Assembly: GCF_021228295.1 (NCBI RefSeq)
Contig: NZ_JAJQPD010000004.1
Span: forward strand, 310,001 to 374,000
DNA length: 64,000 nt
Direction: 5' to 3'
Source of the DNA: Agromyces humatus
Lineage (GTDB): Bacteria > Actinomycetota > Actinomycetes > Actinomycetales > Microbacteriaceae
Shown here: positions 36,319 through 44,861 of the stretch, piece by piece
How the letters are laid out: the number at the start of each line of letters is the position of its first letter
Position numbering within the stretch: position 1 is the stretch's first letter
Translations under genes and position numbers: made by a program
Notes under the pieces: model-generated
The model's database searches: none
Told to the model about the DNA's origin: nothing
The model's input: only the letters and a program-made list of their open reading frames with translations

Positions 36319-37836
36319 ATGTCGATCGAGCGTGCGTCACGCCGGGTTCCCGAGCCGCGCAGCAGCGCCGAGGTCACGGGCGAGCACTCGCAGTTCCGGC
36401 TCGACCTCGAGCGCATCAGGTTCTCGCCGTACTTCTCGCGGTTGTCGGCCGTCACGCAGGTGATCGCGCAGCCGGGCGCGGGTCCGTTGATCCACAATCG
36501 GTTGACGCACTCGATCAAGGTGACCGCGGTCTCGCGCGCGATCGCCGTGAAACTGACGGATGCCGCGTCACCGACCCGCGCGTTCGCACTGGCCCACGGC
36601 TGCGATGCGGTCGTGGTGCAGGCCGCGGCGAGCGCCCACGACCTCGGGCACCCGCCGTTCGGTCACCTCGGCGAGCGCGTGCTCGACCGCCTCGCCCGTG
36701 AGACGCTCGGCCTCGGTGACGGGTTCGAGGGCAACGCGCAGAGCTACCGCATCCTGACGGCGCTCGACGTGAGCGAGGCCGCGCCGCGCGGCCTCAACCT
36801 CACGGCGGCCGTGCGCACGGCGGTCGCGAAGTACCCGTGGACGCGGTACGTCGACGGCGACGCGCTCGGCGACGGCCCGGTGCCGCGCGGCATGCGCCGC
36901 ACGGCCGAGGGCGTCGAGGCGCTGAAGTACTCGGCGTACGGCATCGACGCCCACGACCTCGAGCAGGCTCGGTCGGGACATCCGCCGCTGCAGCAGTCCC
37001 TCGAGTGCTCGATCATGGACATCGCCGACGACATCGCGTACTCGATCCACGACGTCGACGACTTCTACCGGGCCGGGGTGCTCAGCCAGGGCGCGGTCGC
37101 ACGCGAGTTCCGGGGGTGGATGGACGACGGCGGCGGCCTTCGCGACCTCGACGACGAGGCGCTCGCGGTGCGGACGGCGCCGCCCGGAAGCGCGCTCGAG
37201 GGGCTGCGCCGCAAGCTGCGCCGCGGTGACCCGTGGATCGCCGACGACGACGCGTTCGCCGACGCCGTGCACGGGGTCGCCGACGACCTCGTCGACGGCC
37301 TGCTCGCGTCGCCGTTCGACGGTTCGATCGCGTCGGAGCGGGCGCTGTCGTCGTTCACGAACCGGTGGATCAGTCACCTGCAGTCGTCGGTCGTGCCGGC
37401 GCCGCCCGACGTGGTGCGCACCGGGCTCGTGACCCTCGACGTGCGCGCCTGGCACGAGGTCGAGATCCTGAAGTTCGTGCACCGCCACTTCATCCTCGAC
37501 CGGGCCGACATCGTCATGTACCAGCGCGGCCTCAGCCGCGTGCTGGCCCGAGCCGTCAAGGGACTGAGCGCCTGGGCCACCGACGAGCACGACCGCGACC
37601 GGGTGCCGCAGCGCCTCAAAGAGCTCGTCGAGATCGCGACCGACGGCTACGCAGGGCTTCGCGAGTCGCGGCCCGAGGGCGTGCCCGTCCCCGACGCGAC
37701 CGACGTTCGTCGGCTCGGGGTCGGTCGCGGCGTCATCGACTACGTGGCGTCGCTCTCGGACGACCAGGCGCTCGCGGTGTCGGAGGCGCTCGACGGGCGC
37801 CCCGACCGGCTCTGGGACATCGGCCGCAACCTCTGA
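36319..37836 (+). CDS. dgt: Deoxyguanosinetriphosphate triphosphohydrolase-like protein
   Basis: The 505-aa protein is an HD-domain dNTP triphosphohydrolase. Metal ligands are seen as H64 in NRLTHSIKV and H107-D108 in ASAHDLGHPPFGHLGE, followed by FEGNAQSYRI and DIADDIAYSIHDVDDFYRAG, hallmarks of Dgt. It cleaves dNTPs to nucleoside and triphosphate and helps balance nucleotide pools. TAGATT 6 nt before the ATG indicates a leaderless transcript. Length is typical for the long Dgt class. Confidence 0.93.
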   Translation: MSIERASRRVPEPRSSAEVTGEHSQFRLDLERIRFSPYFSRLSAVTQVIAQPGAGPLIHNRLTHSIKVTAVSRAIAVKLTDAASPTRAFALAHGCDAVVVQAAASAHDLGHPPFGHLGERVLDRLARETLGLGDGFEGNAQSYRILTALDVSEAAPRGLNLTAAVRTAVAKYPWTRYVDGDALGDGPVPRGMRRTAEGVEALKYSAYGIDAHDLEQARSGHPPLQQSLECSIMDIADDIAYSIHDVDDFYRAGVLSQGAVAREFRGWMDDGGGLRDLDDEALAVRTAPPGSALEGLRRKLRRGDPWIADDDAFADAVHGVADDLVDGLLASPFDGSIASERALSSFTNRWISHLQSSVVPAPPDVVRTGLVTLDVRAWHEVEILKFVHRHFILDRADIVMYQRGLSRVLARAVKGLSAWATDEHDRDRVPQRLKELVEIATDGYAGLRESRPEGVPVPDATDVRRLGVGRGVIDYVASLSDDQALAVSEALDGRPDRLWDIGRNL

Positions 37837-37843
37837 GCGGTAC

Positions 37844-38831
37844 TCACGTCGCGTTGCCGCGGCGGCCGGCGCGCTCGACGAACTGGTCGAGTGCTGCGAG
37901 CACCTCGTCGGCTCGCCAGACCTGCCCGAGCCGGTACTCGGCCTTCTGGTTGAAGATGCCGAGTTCCGCGAGTCTCCGGAGGTGCGGATAGACGTTCGGT
38001 GCGGCGATGCCGAGCGCGTCGGCCGCGGTGGCCGCGGTGAACACCGGCTGCCGTGCCGCGTACGCGAGCACCTGCTCGAGCTGGGAACCGGCGCGCGACT
38101 TGGCTTTCTCGCGCCAACCGGCGGTGATCTCGCGGAGCTGCCCGATGAGGATCTTCGCATTGCGGATGGCGTCATCCGAGGCGACGGACATCTGTTCGAT
38201 GATGGGTTCGACGTCGCCGCCACGAAAGGCCGTGAGCGCTTCGTGGTAGGCGTTCACGTCGGTGAGGAGCCCGGCGGACGGGAACGGTCACAGAGCGGGT
38301 GATGTCCTTGCCGCGGAGCATCGACTGCACGAGTGCGCGTCCGGTGCGCCCATTGCCGTCGGTGAAGGGGTGGATGGTCTCGAACTGGGCGTGGACGATG
38401 GCCACCTGCGCGAGCACGGGGAGGTCATCTCGACGAGCGAACGCCATGACGTCGTCCATCAGGCCGGGCACTCGCTCGTGTTGCGGCGCGACGAAGGTGG
38501 CACCGACAGGGCTGCGGGCGCTCCTGCCGATCCACACTGGCTGGGTGCGCCAGTCCCCTGGTGTGTGGTTCGTGCCGTCCATGAGCACCCGGTGCATCTC
38601 GCGGACGGAGTCGGGGGTGAGCTCGTCGGCGAGTGTGAGCGCGGACTGCATCGCCCGGGTGTTCCCCACGATCTCGGTGGCGTTCCGTTTGCTGGTGTCG
38701 CCGATCTCGGCGGTGAGGATGGCACGGGCGCTGGCGGTGAGATGTTCGATCTGGGAGGACGCGGCCGCCTCTGAGCGGAGCAGTAGCGGGACGTAGCCGA
38801 CATGGCTCAGATTATGATGATCTTCAATATC
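37844..38831 (-). pseudogene. Fic family protein, frameshifted and N-terminally truncated
   Basis: Two minus-strand frames join into one Fic protein. The upstream part (to about 38280) carries SSQIEHLTASARAIL, the Fic core and an intact active site HPFTDGNGRTGR. The downstream part (from 38257) begins VNAYHEALTAF and ends with a winged helix. Between them the reading shifts at GTTCCCGTCCGCCGGGCTCC: relatives read VPVSAGLLTDV, so two bases are missing. At the N-terminal side the frame is closed by two TGA codons at about 38832 without any good start codon. Fic enzymes AMPylate targets and act in toxin-antitoxin pairs; this copy is probably dead. An assembly error could explain the shift but not the missing N terminus. 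Confidence 0.82.
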
Positions 38832-38965
38832 TCATCATTCGATGCTGAGTGATTCTCCACTCGTGTTGGTGCTGCGGGTGCTCGCGACCCCCGTTCACCC
38901 GGCCGCCTCCGAACCTTCGCTCTCCGGTCACGCGCGTGCCGCCCGCGCTCGATTGGCTGCGAGGC

Positions 38966-41218
38966 ATGAGCCGAACATCCCTACGCCGCGCGATACCGCG
39001 CACCCTCGCGATCGCCACGGCTGTCGCCACCGCCATCGCACTCGTCCCGTCGGCCGCAGTCGCGGCCGACAACGACCAGGGCCGGGGCTCCGGTCCGACC
39101 GTCAAGACCCATGTGCCGACGCTCGTCGCCCGCGCGACGCTCTCGGCCGACCACCTCGAGGAGGGTCCCGCCTCGGGCGCGCTCGCCTCGGCGGCCAATG
39201 GCCGTCAGGGCCCGTGGGAGGGGCAGGTCATCCCCGGCTTCTCGGCCGCCATCGACAACGGCGACGGCACGTTCTGGGCGCAGCCCGACAACGGGTTCGG
39301 CTCGAAGGGCAACTCGGCCGACTTCCTGCTGCGCAACTACCTCGTGCGGCCGGCCTGGCAGACCGCCGAGGGCGGCGACGGCTCGATCGCGATCGAGCGC
39401 TTCATCTCGTACAACGACCGCAATGACGTGCTCGACTTCGAGATCGTCAATGACGGGACATCCGATCGCCTGCTCACCGGCGCCGACTTCGACATCGAGT
39501 CGGTCGTGCGCGCGAAGGACGGCACGTTCTGGGTCGGCGAGGAGTTCGGGCCGTTCCTGCTGCACTTCGACGCCGAGGGCACCCTGCTCGAGAAGCCGTA
39601 CTCGCTCACGGGCGCGAAGTCCCCGCAGAACCCGTACCTGGCATCGGGCGAGACGCCTCGCGTTCGCGCGAGCCGCGGGTTCGAGGCGCTCGCCGCATCG
39701 ACGAACGGCCGCTACCTCTACCCGGTCATCGAGGGCTCGTACGCCGACGAGACCGACCTGCGCCGCCGCGAGATCCACGAGTTCGACACGAAGGCCGGCG
39801 CCTACACCGGCCGCACCTGGGACTACGAGACCGACCAGGAGGCGAACGTCATCGGCGACGCCTTCACCGTGAAGAACGACGTGCTGCTGCTCGTCGAACG
39901 CGACGACTTCGAGGGTGACCAGTCGGTGACCAAGCGCGTCTACGAGATCGACCTGAAGCGCACCGACGCCCGCGGGTTCGTCGAGAAGACGCTCGTGCTC
40001 GACGCACTGCACATCGCCAATCCCGACGCCATCGGCACGGGCGACGGCTACGGCACCGGCGAGGTCTTCTCGCTGCCCGTGCAGTCGTTCGAGATCGTCG
40101 TGCAACTGAAGGACGGCCGCCTGCTGATCGGCAACGACAACAACTACCCCGGCAACGACGCGCGCATCCCGGGCTCGCCCGACGACACCGAGTTCGACAT
40201 CATCGACCTGCGCAAGACCCGCATCGAGCCGTCCGACGTCACCCTCGTCGCCCACCGCGGCGCCAGCGGCCACCGCCCCGAGCACACGCTCGCCGCGTAC
40301 GAGACCGCGATCGTGCAGTGCGCCGACTACATCGAGCCCGACGTGGTCGCGACCAAGGACGGCGTGCTCGTCGCCCGTCACGAGAACGAGATCAGCGGCA
40401 CGACGGATGTCTCGTCACGAGCCGAGTTCGCGGACCGCCGTGCGACGAAGGTCATCGACGGGGTGCGCGTCACTGGATGGTTCACCGAGGACTTCACGTT
40501 CGCCGAGCTGAGGACCCTGCGGGCCAAGGAGCGCCTCCCGCTCACCCGGCCCGCGAACACCGCCTTCGATGGCCTCTACCAGGTGCCCACCCTCGACGAG
40601 GTCATCGATCTCGCCCGTCACTCGGTGAGCTGCGACGGCCGCCAGGTCGGCGTCTACCCCGAGACGAAGCATCCGACGTACTTCGACTCGATCGGGCTCT
40701 CGCTCGAAGAGCCGCTCGCGGCGGCGCTGCAGGCGAACGACGTCGATCGCACCGACGCACCCGTCATCCTGCAGAGCTTCGAGGTCGCCAACCTGCGCGA
40801 CCTCGACGAGCTGACGAATGTGAAGATCGCGCAGCTCATCAGCCCGTCGGGCCGGCCCTACGACTTCGTCGCGGCAGGCGACCCGCGCACCTACGCCGAC
40901 CTCGTGACCCCGGCAGGGCTCGCCGAGATCGCCGGGTACGCCGACGGCGTCGGCCTCGAGAAGTCGGTCATGATCCCGCGGACCGCGGCAGGCAACCTCG
41001 GCCAGCCGACGTCGGTCATCGCCGACGCGCACGCAGCCGGGCTGACCGTGCACGGCTGGACGTTCCGCCTCGAGAACCAGTTCCTGCCGGTCGAGTTCCG
41101 TTCGAGCGCCGACCCGAGCGCCCCCGGCGACCTCGTCGGCGAGATCGGCGTGTTCCTCGCGGCCGGCATGGACGGCTTCTTCAGCGACCAGCCCGATGTC
41201 GCGGTGACCGCGGGCTGA
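38966..41218 (+). CDS. Secreted phytase-like/glycerophosphodiester phosphodiesterase fusion
   Basis: The 750-aa protein has a signal peptide (MSRTSLRRAIPRTLAIATAV, likely cut after AVA near residue 33) and two enzyme domains. Residues ~50-425 match the esterase-like domain of phytase-type proteins (IPGFSAAIDNGDGTFWAQPD, FWVGEEFGPFLLHFDAEG, GNDNNYPGNDAR). From ~430 on a GDPD TIM barrel begins: VAHRGASGHRPEHTLAAYE, YIEPDVVATKDGVLVARHE with the catalytic His-Glu-Asp-His pattern. Together it could free phosphate and glycerol phosphate from organic phosphates outside the cell. A strong terminator follows. The ATG at 38966 has GAGG only a few bases before it. Confidence 0.88.
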   Translation: MSRTSLRRAIPRTLAIATAVATAIALVPSAAVAADNDQGRGSGPTVKTHVPTLVARATLSADHLEEGPASGALASAANGRQGPWEGQVIPGFSAAIDNGDGTFWAQPDNGFGSKGNSADFLLRNYLVRPAWQTAEGGDGSIAIERFISYNDRNDVLDFEIVNDGTSDRLLTGADFDIESVVRAKDGTFWVGEEFGPFLLHFDAEGTLLEKPYSLTGAKSPQNPYLASGETPRVRASRGFEALAASTNGRYLYPVIEGSYADETDLRRREIHEFDTKAGAYTGRTWDYETDQEANVIGDAFTVKNDVLLLVERDDFEGDQSVTKRVYEIDLKRTDARGFVEKTLVLDALHIANPDAIGTGDGYGTGEVFSLPVQSFEIVVQLKDGRLLIGNDNNYPGNDARIPGSPDDTEFDIIDLRKTRIEPSDVTLVAHRGASGHRPEHTLAAYETAIVQCADYIEPDVVATKDGVLVARHENEISGTTDVSSRAEFADRRATKVIDGVRVTGWFTEDFTFAELRTLRAKERLPLTRPANTAFDGLYQVPTLDEVIDLARHSVSCDGRQVGVYPETKHPTYFDSIGLSLEEPLAAALQANDVDRTDAPVILQSFEVANLRDLDELTNVKIAQLISPSGRPYDFVAAGDPRTYADLVTPAGLAEIAGYADGVGLEKSVMIPRTAAGNLGQPTSVIADAHAAGLTVHGWTFRLENQFLPVEFRSSADPSAPGDLVGEIGVFLAAGMDGFFSDQPDVAVTAG

Positions 41219-41236
41219 TCGAACCTGCACCGCCGA

Positions 41237-41269
41237 CGGGTGGGCGGATGCGAGACATCCGCCCACCCG
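41237..41269 (+). terminator. Terminator after the phytase/GDPD gene
   Basis: A stem of 14 pairs (core GGGTGGGCGGATG with CATCCGCCCACCC) and a five-base loop lies 19 bp after the stop codon. No T-run follows, as is common at high GC. Confidence 0.8.
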
Positions 41270-41340
41270 ACGCTTCTCCAGCATCTCGAGAGACCACAGA
41301 GATAACCCCACGAGGCATCCGCTCGTTCTAGGCTGTGAGG

Positions 41341-42558
41341 GTGACCGAGCACCCGCGCCTCTCCGCCCGAATCGCCGCCATCGCCGAGTCCGCGACCCTC
41401 AAGGTCGATGCGAAGGCGAAGGCCCTGCAGGCCGAGGGCCGGCCGGTCATCTCGTACGCGGCGGGCGAGCCCGACTTCTCGACGCCCGAGTACATCGTCG
41501 AGGCGGCGCTCGCGGCGACGCACGACCCCAAGAACTACCGCTACACGCCCGCCGCCGGCCTGCCCGACCTGCGCGAGGCGGTCGCGGCGAAGACGCTGCG
41601 CGATTCGGGCCTCGAGGTGTCGCCCGGCCAGGTCGTGGTGACGAACGGCGGCAAGCAGGCGGTGTACCAGGCCTTCCAGGTGCTGCTCGACGACGGCGAC
41701 GAGGTGCTCGTGCCGACCCCGTACTGGACGACGTACCCCGAGTCCATCAAGCTCGCCGGCGGCGTGCAGGTCGACGTGTTCGCGGGCGCCGACCAGGGCT
41801 ATCTCGTCACGGTCGAGCAGCTCGAGGCCGCACGCACCGAGCGCACCAAGGTGCTGCTGTTCGTGTCGCCGTCGAACCCGACCGGTGCCGTGTACTCGGC
41901 CGAGCAGACGAAGGCCATCGGCGAGTGGGCGCTCGAGCACGGCATCTGGGTCGTCAGCGACGAGATCTACCAGAACCTCACCTACTCCGACGAGGTCGGC
42001 GGCCCGGCGCCGCGCGCGGTCTCGATTGTCGAGGCCGTGCCCGGGCTCGCGAACCAGACGATCCTCGTCAACGGCGTCGCCAAGACCTACGCCATGACCG
42101 GCTGGCGCCTCGGCTGGATGGTCGGCCCCGCCGACGTGATCAAGGGCGCCGCGAACCTGCAGTCGCACCTCTCGTCGAACGTCTCGAACATCTCGCAGCG
42201 CGCCGCGATCGCCGCGCTCAACGGCCCGCAGGACGCGGTCGAGGAGATGCGGCAGGCGTTCGACCGCCGCCGCCGCACCATCGTCGCCGAGCTCTCGAAG
42301 ATCGAGGGCGTCACGGTGCCCGTACCGCAGGGAGCGTTCTACGTGTACCCCGACGTGTCGGGGCTGCTCGGCCGCGAGTGGGGCGGGGTCACGCCGGCCA
42401 CGTCGCTCGAGCTCGCCGACCTCATGCTCGAGCAGGCCGACGTCGCAGCGGTGCCGGGCGAGGCGTTCGGGCCGAGCGGATACCTGCGGTTCAGCTACGC
42501 GCTGGGTGACGCCCCGCTGCTCGAGGGCGTACAGCGACTGCAGCGGCTCTTCGGCTGA
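41341..42558 (+). CDS. Aspartate aminotransferase-like class I aminotransferase
   Basis: The 405-aa enzyme has the aspartate/aromatic aminotransferase signature set: [46 protein letters not shown] and the PLP lysine K248 in [17 protein letters not shown]. It probably interconverts aspartate/oxaloacetate and glutamate/2-oxoglutarate. In many actinobacteria this gene lies beside secE, as it nearly does here. TAGGCT at 41329-41334 stands 6 nt before the GTG at 41341, so the mRNA appears leaderless; a GTG two codons upstream is less likely. Confidence 0.9.
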   Translation: MTEHPRLSARIAAIAESATLKVDAKAKALQAEGRPVISYAAGEPDFSTPEYIVEAALAATHDPKNYRYTPAAGLPDLREAVAAKTLRDSGLEVSPGQVVVTNGGKQAVYQAFQVLLDDGDEVLVPTPYWTTYPESIKLAGGVQVDVFAGADQGYLVTVEQLEAARTERTKVLLFVSPSNPTGAVYSAEQTKAIGEWALEHGIWVVSDEIYQNLTYSDEVGGPAPRAVSIVEAVPGLANQTILVNGVAKTYAMTGWRLGWMVGPADVIKGAANLQSHLSSNVSNISQRAAIAALNGPQDAVEEMRQAFDRRRRTIVAELSKIEGVTVPVPQGAFYVYPDVSGLLGREWGGVTPATSLELADLMLEQADVAAVPGEAFGPSGYLRFSYALGDAPLLEGVQRLQRLFG

Positions 42559-42624
42559 GCCGCCCCACGGGGTAGGGTCGGCATCAGCGGGCACAACGGC
42601 GTCCCCCGCGCGGAGGAGATCACG

Positions 42625-42840
42625 ATGAGCAACCACACCTATCGCGTCACCGAGATCGTCGGCACGTCGCCCGATGGCATCGACACCGCGATCCGCAACG
42701 GCATCGCCCGAGCGTCGGCGACGATCCGCAACATGGACTGGTTCGAGGTCGTCTCGGTGCGGGGCGAGATCGAAGACGGGGCGGTCGCCCACTTCCAGGT
42801 CACCCTCAAGGTCGGCTTCAAGATCGAGGATCCCGCGTAG
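42625..42840 (+). CDS. Dodecin
   Basis: The 71-aa protein has the dodecin pattern: YRVTEIVGTSPDGIDTAIRN, IRNMDWFEVVSVRG with the stacking Trp, and VAHFQVTLKVGFKIED. Dodecins form 12-mers that store flavins or CoA. GGAGGAG before the ATG is a strong ribosome site. It ends 9 bp from the convergent LysR gene. Confidence 0.93.
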   Translation: MSNHTYRVTEIVGTSPDGIDTAIRNGIARASATIRNMDWFEVVSVRGEIEDGAVAHFQVTLKVGFKIEDPA

Positions 42841-42849
42841 CGCCGAGGT

Positions 42850-43764
42850 TCAGGCGCGCAGTTCGCTGCGCGCCTCGGCGATGACCGCGCCGGCGATCGC
42901 ATCGAGCAGCGGTGAGCGCAGGTTCCACTGCTGCCAGTACAGCGGCACGTCGACGGGCGACCCGCCGAGCCGAACGAGGTCGCCGCGCTCGAGTTCACCC
43001 GCCGACTGGAACGCCGGCAGCAGCCCCCAGCCGAGCCCGAGCTTGATCGCCGTGGCGAAGTCGTTCGACGCCGGCACGTAATGTCGCGGCGGCCGATCGG
43101 CATCGACACCCCGGCCCACGAGGTACTCGCGCTGCAGGTCGTCTCGGCGATCGAAGTCGACCACGGGCGCCGTGGCGAGCGCATCGCGCCGGCGCTCATC
43201 CGCAACGCCCCACCGCTCGGCGAACCCCGGCGTCGCCACCGCCTCGTACCGCATGACGCCGAGCGGGCGCACGAGGCACCCGGCCACCGGCGTCGCCTGC
43301 GACGTGACCGCGCCCATGACGGTTCCCGATTCGAGCAGGCCGGCGGTGAAGTCCTGGTCGTCGCGATGCAGGTCGAAGACCACCGGATGACGCTGCACGA
43401 CCCGCTCGAGCGCCGCAAGGAACCACGTCGCGAGCGAGTCGGCGTTCACCGCGAGCGGCACCGACACCGGCCGGGCAGTGACCCCGCCCTCCTCGGAGTC
43501 GTAATCCCCTGAGCCGAACTCGGCGAGCGCGTCATGCTCGAGCAGTGCGAGCTGCCGCGCGAGCCGCACGATCGCCGCCCCCGCCTCGGTCGGTCGGGCG
43601 GGCTTCGACCGCACGACGAGCACCCGGCCGAGCTGGTGCTCGAGCGACTTCACCCGCTGTGAGACCGCCGACGGGGTGATGTGCAACCGTCGGGCGGCCG
43701 CATCGAAGGTGCCCTCGTCGATGACGGCGGCGAGCGTGCGGGCGAGGTCGAGTGGGATCTCCAT
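42850..43764 (-). CDS. LysR family regulator, LysG/ArgP type
   Basis: The 304-aa protein has an N-terminal HTH (LARTLAAVIDEGTFDAAARR, then TPSAVSQRVKSLE) and an effector domain like that of LysG/ArgP, which sense lysine, arginine or histidine and activate lysE. It is divergent from lysE across 51 bp, the conserved arrangement. The ATG at 43764 is preferred over a TTG three codons upstream; TAGCAT 8 nt before it suggests a leaderless transcript. Confidence 0.9.
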   Translation of the reverse strand: MEIPLDLARTLAAVIDEGTFDAAARRLHITPSAVSQRVKSLEHQLGRVLVVRSKPARPTEAGAAIVRLARQLALLEHDALAEFGSGDYDSEEGGVTARPVSVPLAVNADSLATWFLAALERVVQRHPVVFDLHRDDQDFTAGLLESGTVMGAVTSQATPVAGCLVRPLGVMRYEAVATPGFAERWGVADERRRDALATAPVVDFDRRDDLQREYLVGRGVDADRPPRHYVPASNDFATAIKLGLGWGLLPAFQSAGELERGDLVRLGGSPVDVPLYWQQWNLRSPLLDAIAGAVIAEARSELRA

Positions 43765-43815
43765 CTGAAGCAATGCTAATGCAGAAGAAGAATCTCAAGC
43801 TGGATTGATCGGTCG

Positions 43816-44565
43816 ATGCCTCATAGCCTCGAACCCGTGATCTTCTCCTCGGCGCTCGCCGGCCTCGGCGTCGGCCTCTCGCTCATCATCGCCATCGGCG
43901 CGCAGAACGTGTTCGTGCTGCGGCAGGGCATTCGTCGCGAACACGTGTTCGTCGTGGCCGCGATCTGCGCGCTCAGCGATCTCACCCTCATCCTCGTCGG
44001 GGTCTCGGGCATCGGTGCCGTGTTGAATGCGGTGCCGTGGCTCGTCGACGTGATCCGGTGGGTCGGTGCCGCCTTCCTCGTCGGGTACGGGGTGCTCGCC
44101 GCGCGGAGGGCGTTCACGCCCGGGGGTGAGGCGCTCGTCGCCGACGAGGCAGCGACGGATGCCGCGGGCGAAGGTCTCGATACGGCCGTGCGAACCTCCT
44201 CGACCGACGAGGAACGCCCCGGCCACGGGACATCCGCCACGGTGCTCGCGCCGACCCGCACTCGACCGGCCCGCTCGACGCTCACCGTCGCGGTGCTCAC
44301 GTGCCTCGCGCTCACGTGGCTGAACCCGCACGTCTACCTCGACACGGTGTTCCTGCTCGGATCCGTCGCGAACACGCACGGCGACGGCCGTTGGGCGTTC
44401 GCCGCGGGCGCGGGCGTCGCGAGCATCGTCTGGTTCTTCAGTCTCGCCTACGGGGCGCGGCTGCTCGGCAGGGTGCTCGCGAGCCACCGTGCGTGGCGCA
44501 TCCTCGACGCGCTGATCGCCGTCGTGATGGTCACCCTCGGCGTGCTGCTCGTACTTCCGCACTGA
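43816..44565 (+). CDS. lysE: Lysine/arginine exporter LysE with a repeat-derived insertion
   Basis: The 249-aa membrane protein has the LysE family core (LSLIIAIGAQNVFVLRQGIR, then WVGAAFLVGYGVLAARRAF and LTWLNPHVYLDTVFLLGS) and six hydrophobic segments. It exports basic amino acids under control of the divergent LysR gene. Between the third and fourth membrane segments lies a polar insert of about 40 residues. It includes DNA at 44173-44205 that matches the family A palindromic repeat, translated as GLDTAVRTSSTD. The insert is in a cytoplasmic or periplasmic loop and probably tolerated. Confidence 0.92.
   Translation: MPHSLEPVIFSSALAGLGVGLSLIIAIGAQNVFVLRQGIRREHVFVVAAICALSDLTLILVGVSGIGAVLNAVPWLVDVIRWVGAAFLVGYGVLAARRAFTPGGEALVADEAATDAAGEGLDTAVRTSSTDEERPGHGTSATVLAPTRTRPARSTLTVAVLTCLALTWLNPHVYLDTVFLLGSVANTHGDGRWAFAAGAGVASIVWFFSLAYGARLLGRVLASHRAWRILDALIAVVMVTLGVLLVLPH
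44173..44205. repeat. REP-like unit (family A) inside lysE
   Basis: GGTCTCGATACGGCCGTGCG then AACCTCCTCGACC. It matches the ends of the family (GGTCTCGATACGG and CTCGACC) with a changed middle. It is in frame within the coding sequence. Confidence 0.65.
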
Positions 44566-44611
44566 CCCGGGTTTCCGACGCGACGTCCATCCGTGTTACC
44601 GTGACGGCATC

Positions 44612-44647
44612 GTGAGCACCAACACCTGTCGCTGCTGTCGCCGCTAG
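44612..44647 (+). CDS. Cysteine-rich leader peptide (11 residues)
   Basis: A GTG at 44612 opens an 11-codon frame reading MSTNTCRCCRR and closed by TAG at 44645-44647. Three of the last six codons are Cys. TACCGT at 44597-44602 lies 9 nt before the GTG and fits a -10 box, so the frame is at the very 5' end of the mRNA. Short Cys-tract leaders (CRCC-type) are known ahead of sulfur genes in mycobacteria and streptomycetes, where slow translation at low cysteine changes the folding of the leader. The frame is too short for homology alone, but its composition, place and the hairpins that follow agree. Confidence 0.7.
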   Translation: MSTNTCRCCRR

Positions 44648-44701
44648 GCGGTCGTCTCCCCGACGACCCCAGGGCGCGTTTCCTCCCGCGCCGCCGACCG
44701 C
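44648..44701 (+). promoter_or_regulatory. Mutually exclusive hairpins after the Cys leader (attenuator)
   Basis: GGTCGTC (44650-44656) can pair with GACGACC (44662-44668), or GCGGTCG (44648-44654) can pair with CGACCGC (44695-44701); the two stems share bases and cannot coexist. A third stem, GGCGCG (44673-44678) with CGCGCC (44687-44692), lies inside the second. The set starts one base after the leader stop codon, as expected for ribosome-position sensing. Confidence 0.6.
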
Positions 44702-44861
44702 AGCCCCCGTGCTCACGCCGCATCCGACGCGTCCGCGTCAGCTCCGCGGCATCCGCTCTCGAGGCACTCGCCCCGAATCGGATGCCACGCAGCCGACGTC
44801 GAAGGATGCCGGGGCCGCCTCATCGTCGGCGCACCATCCGGCACCTCGAAAGGACCACCTC

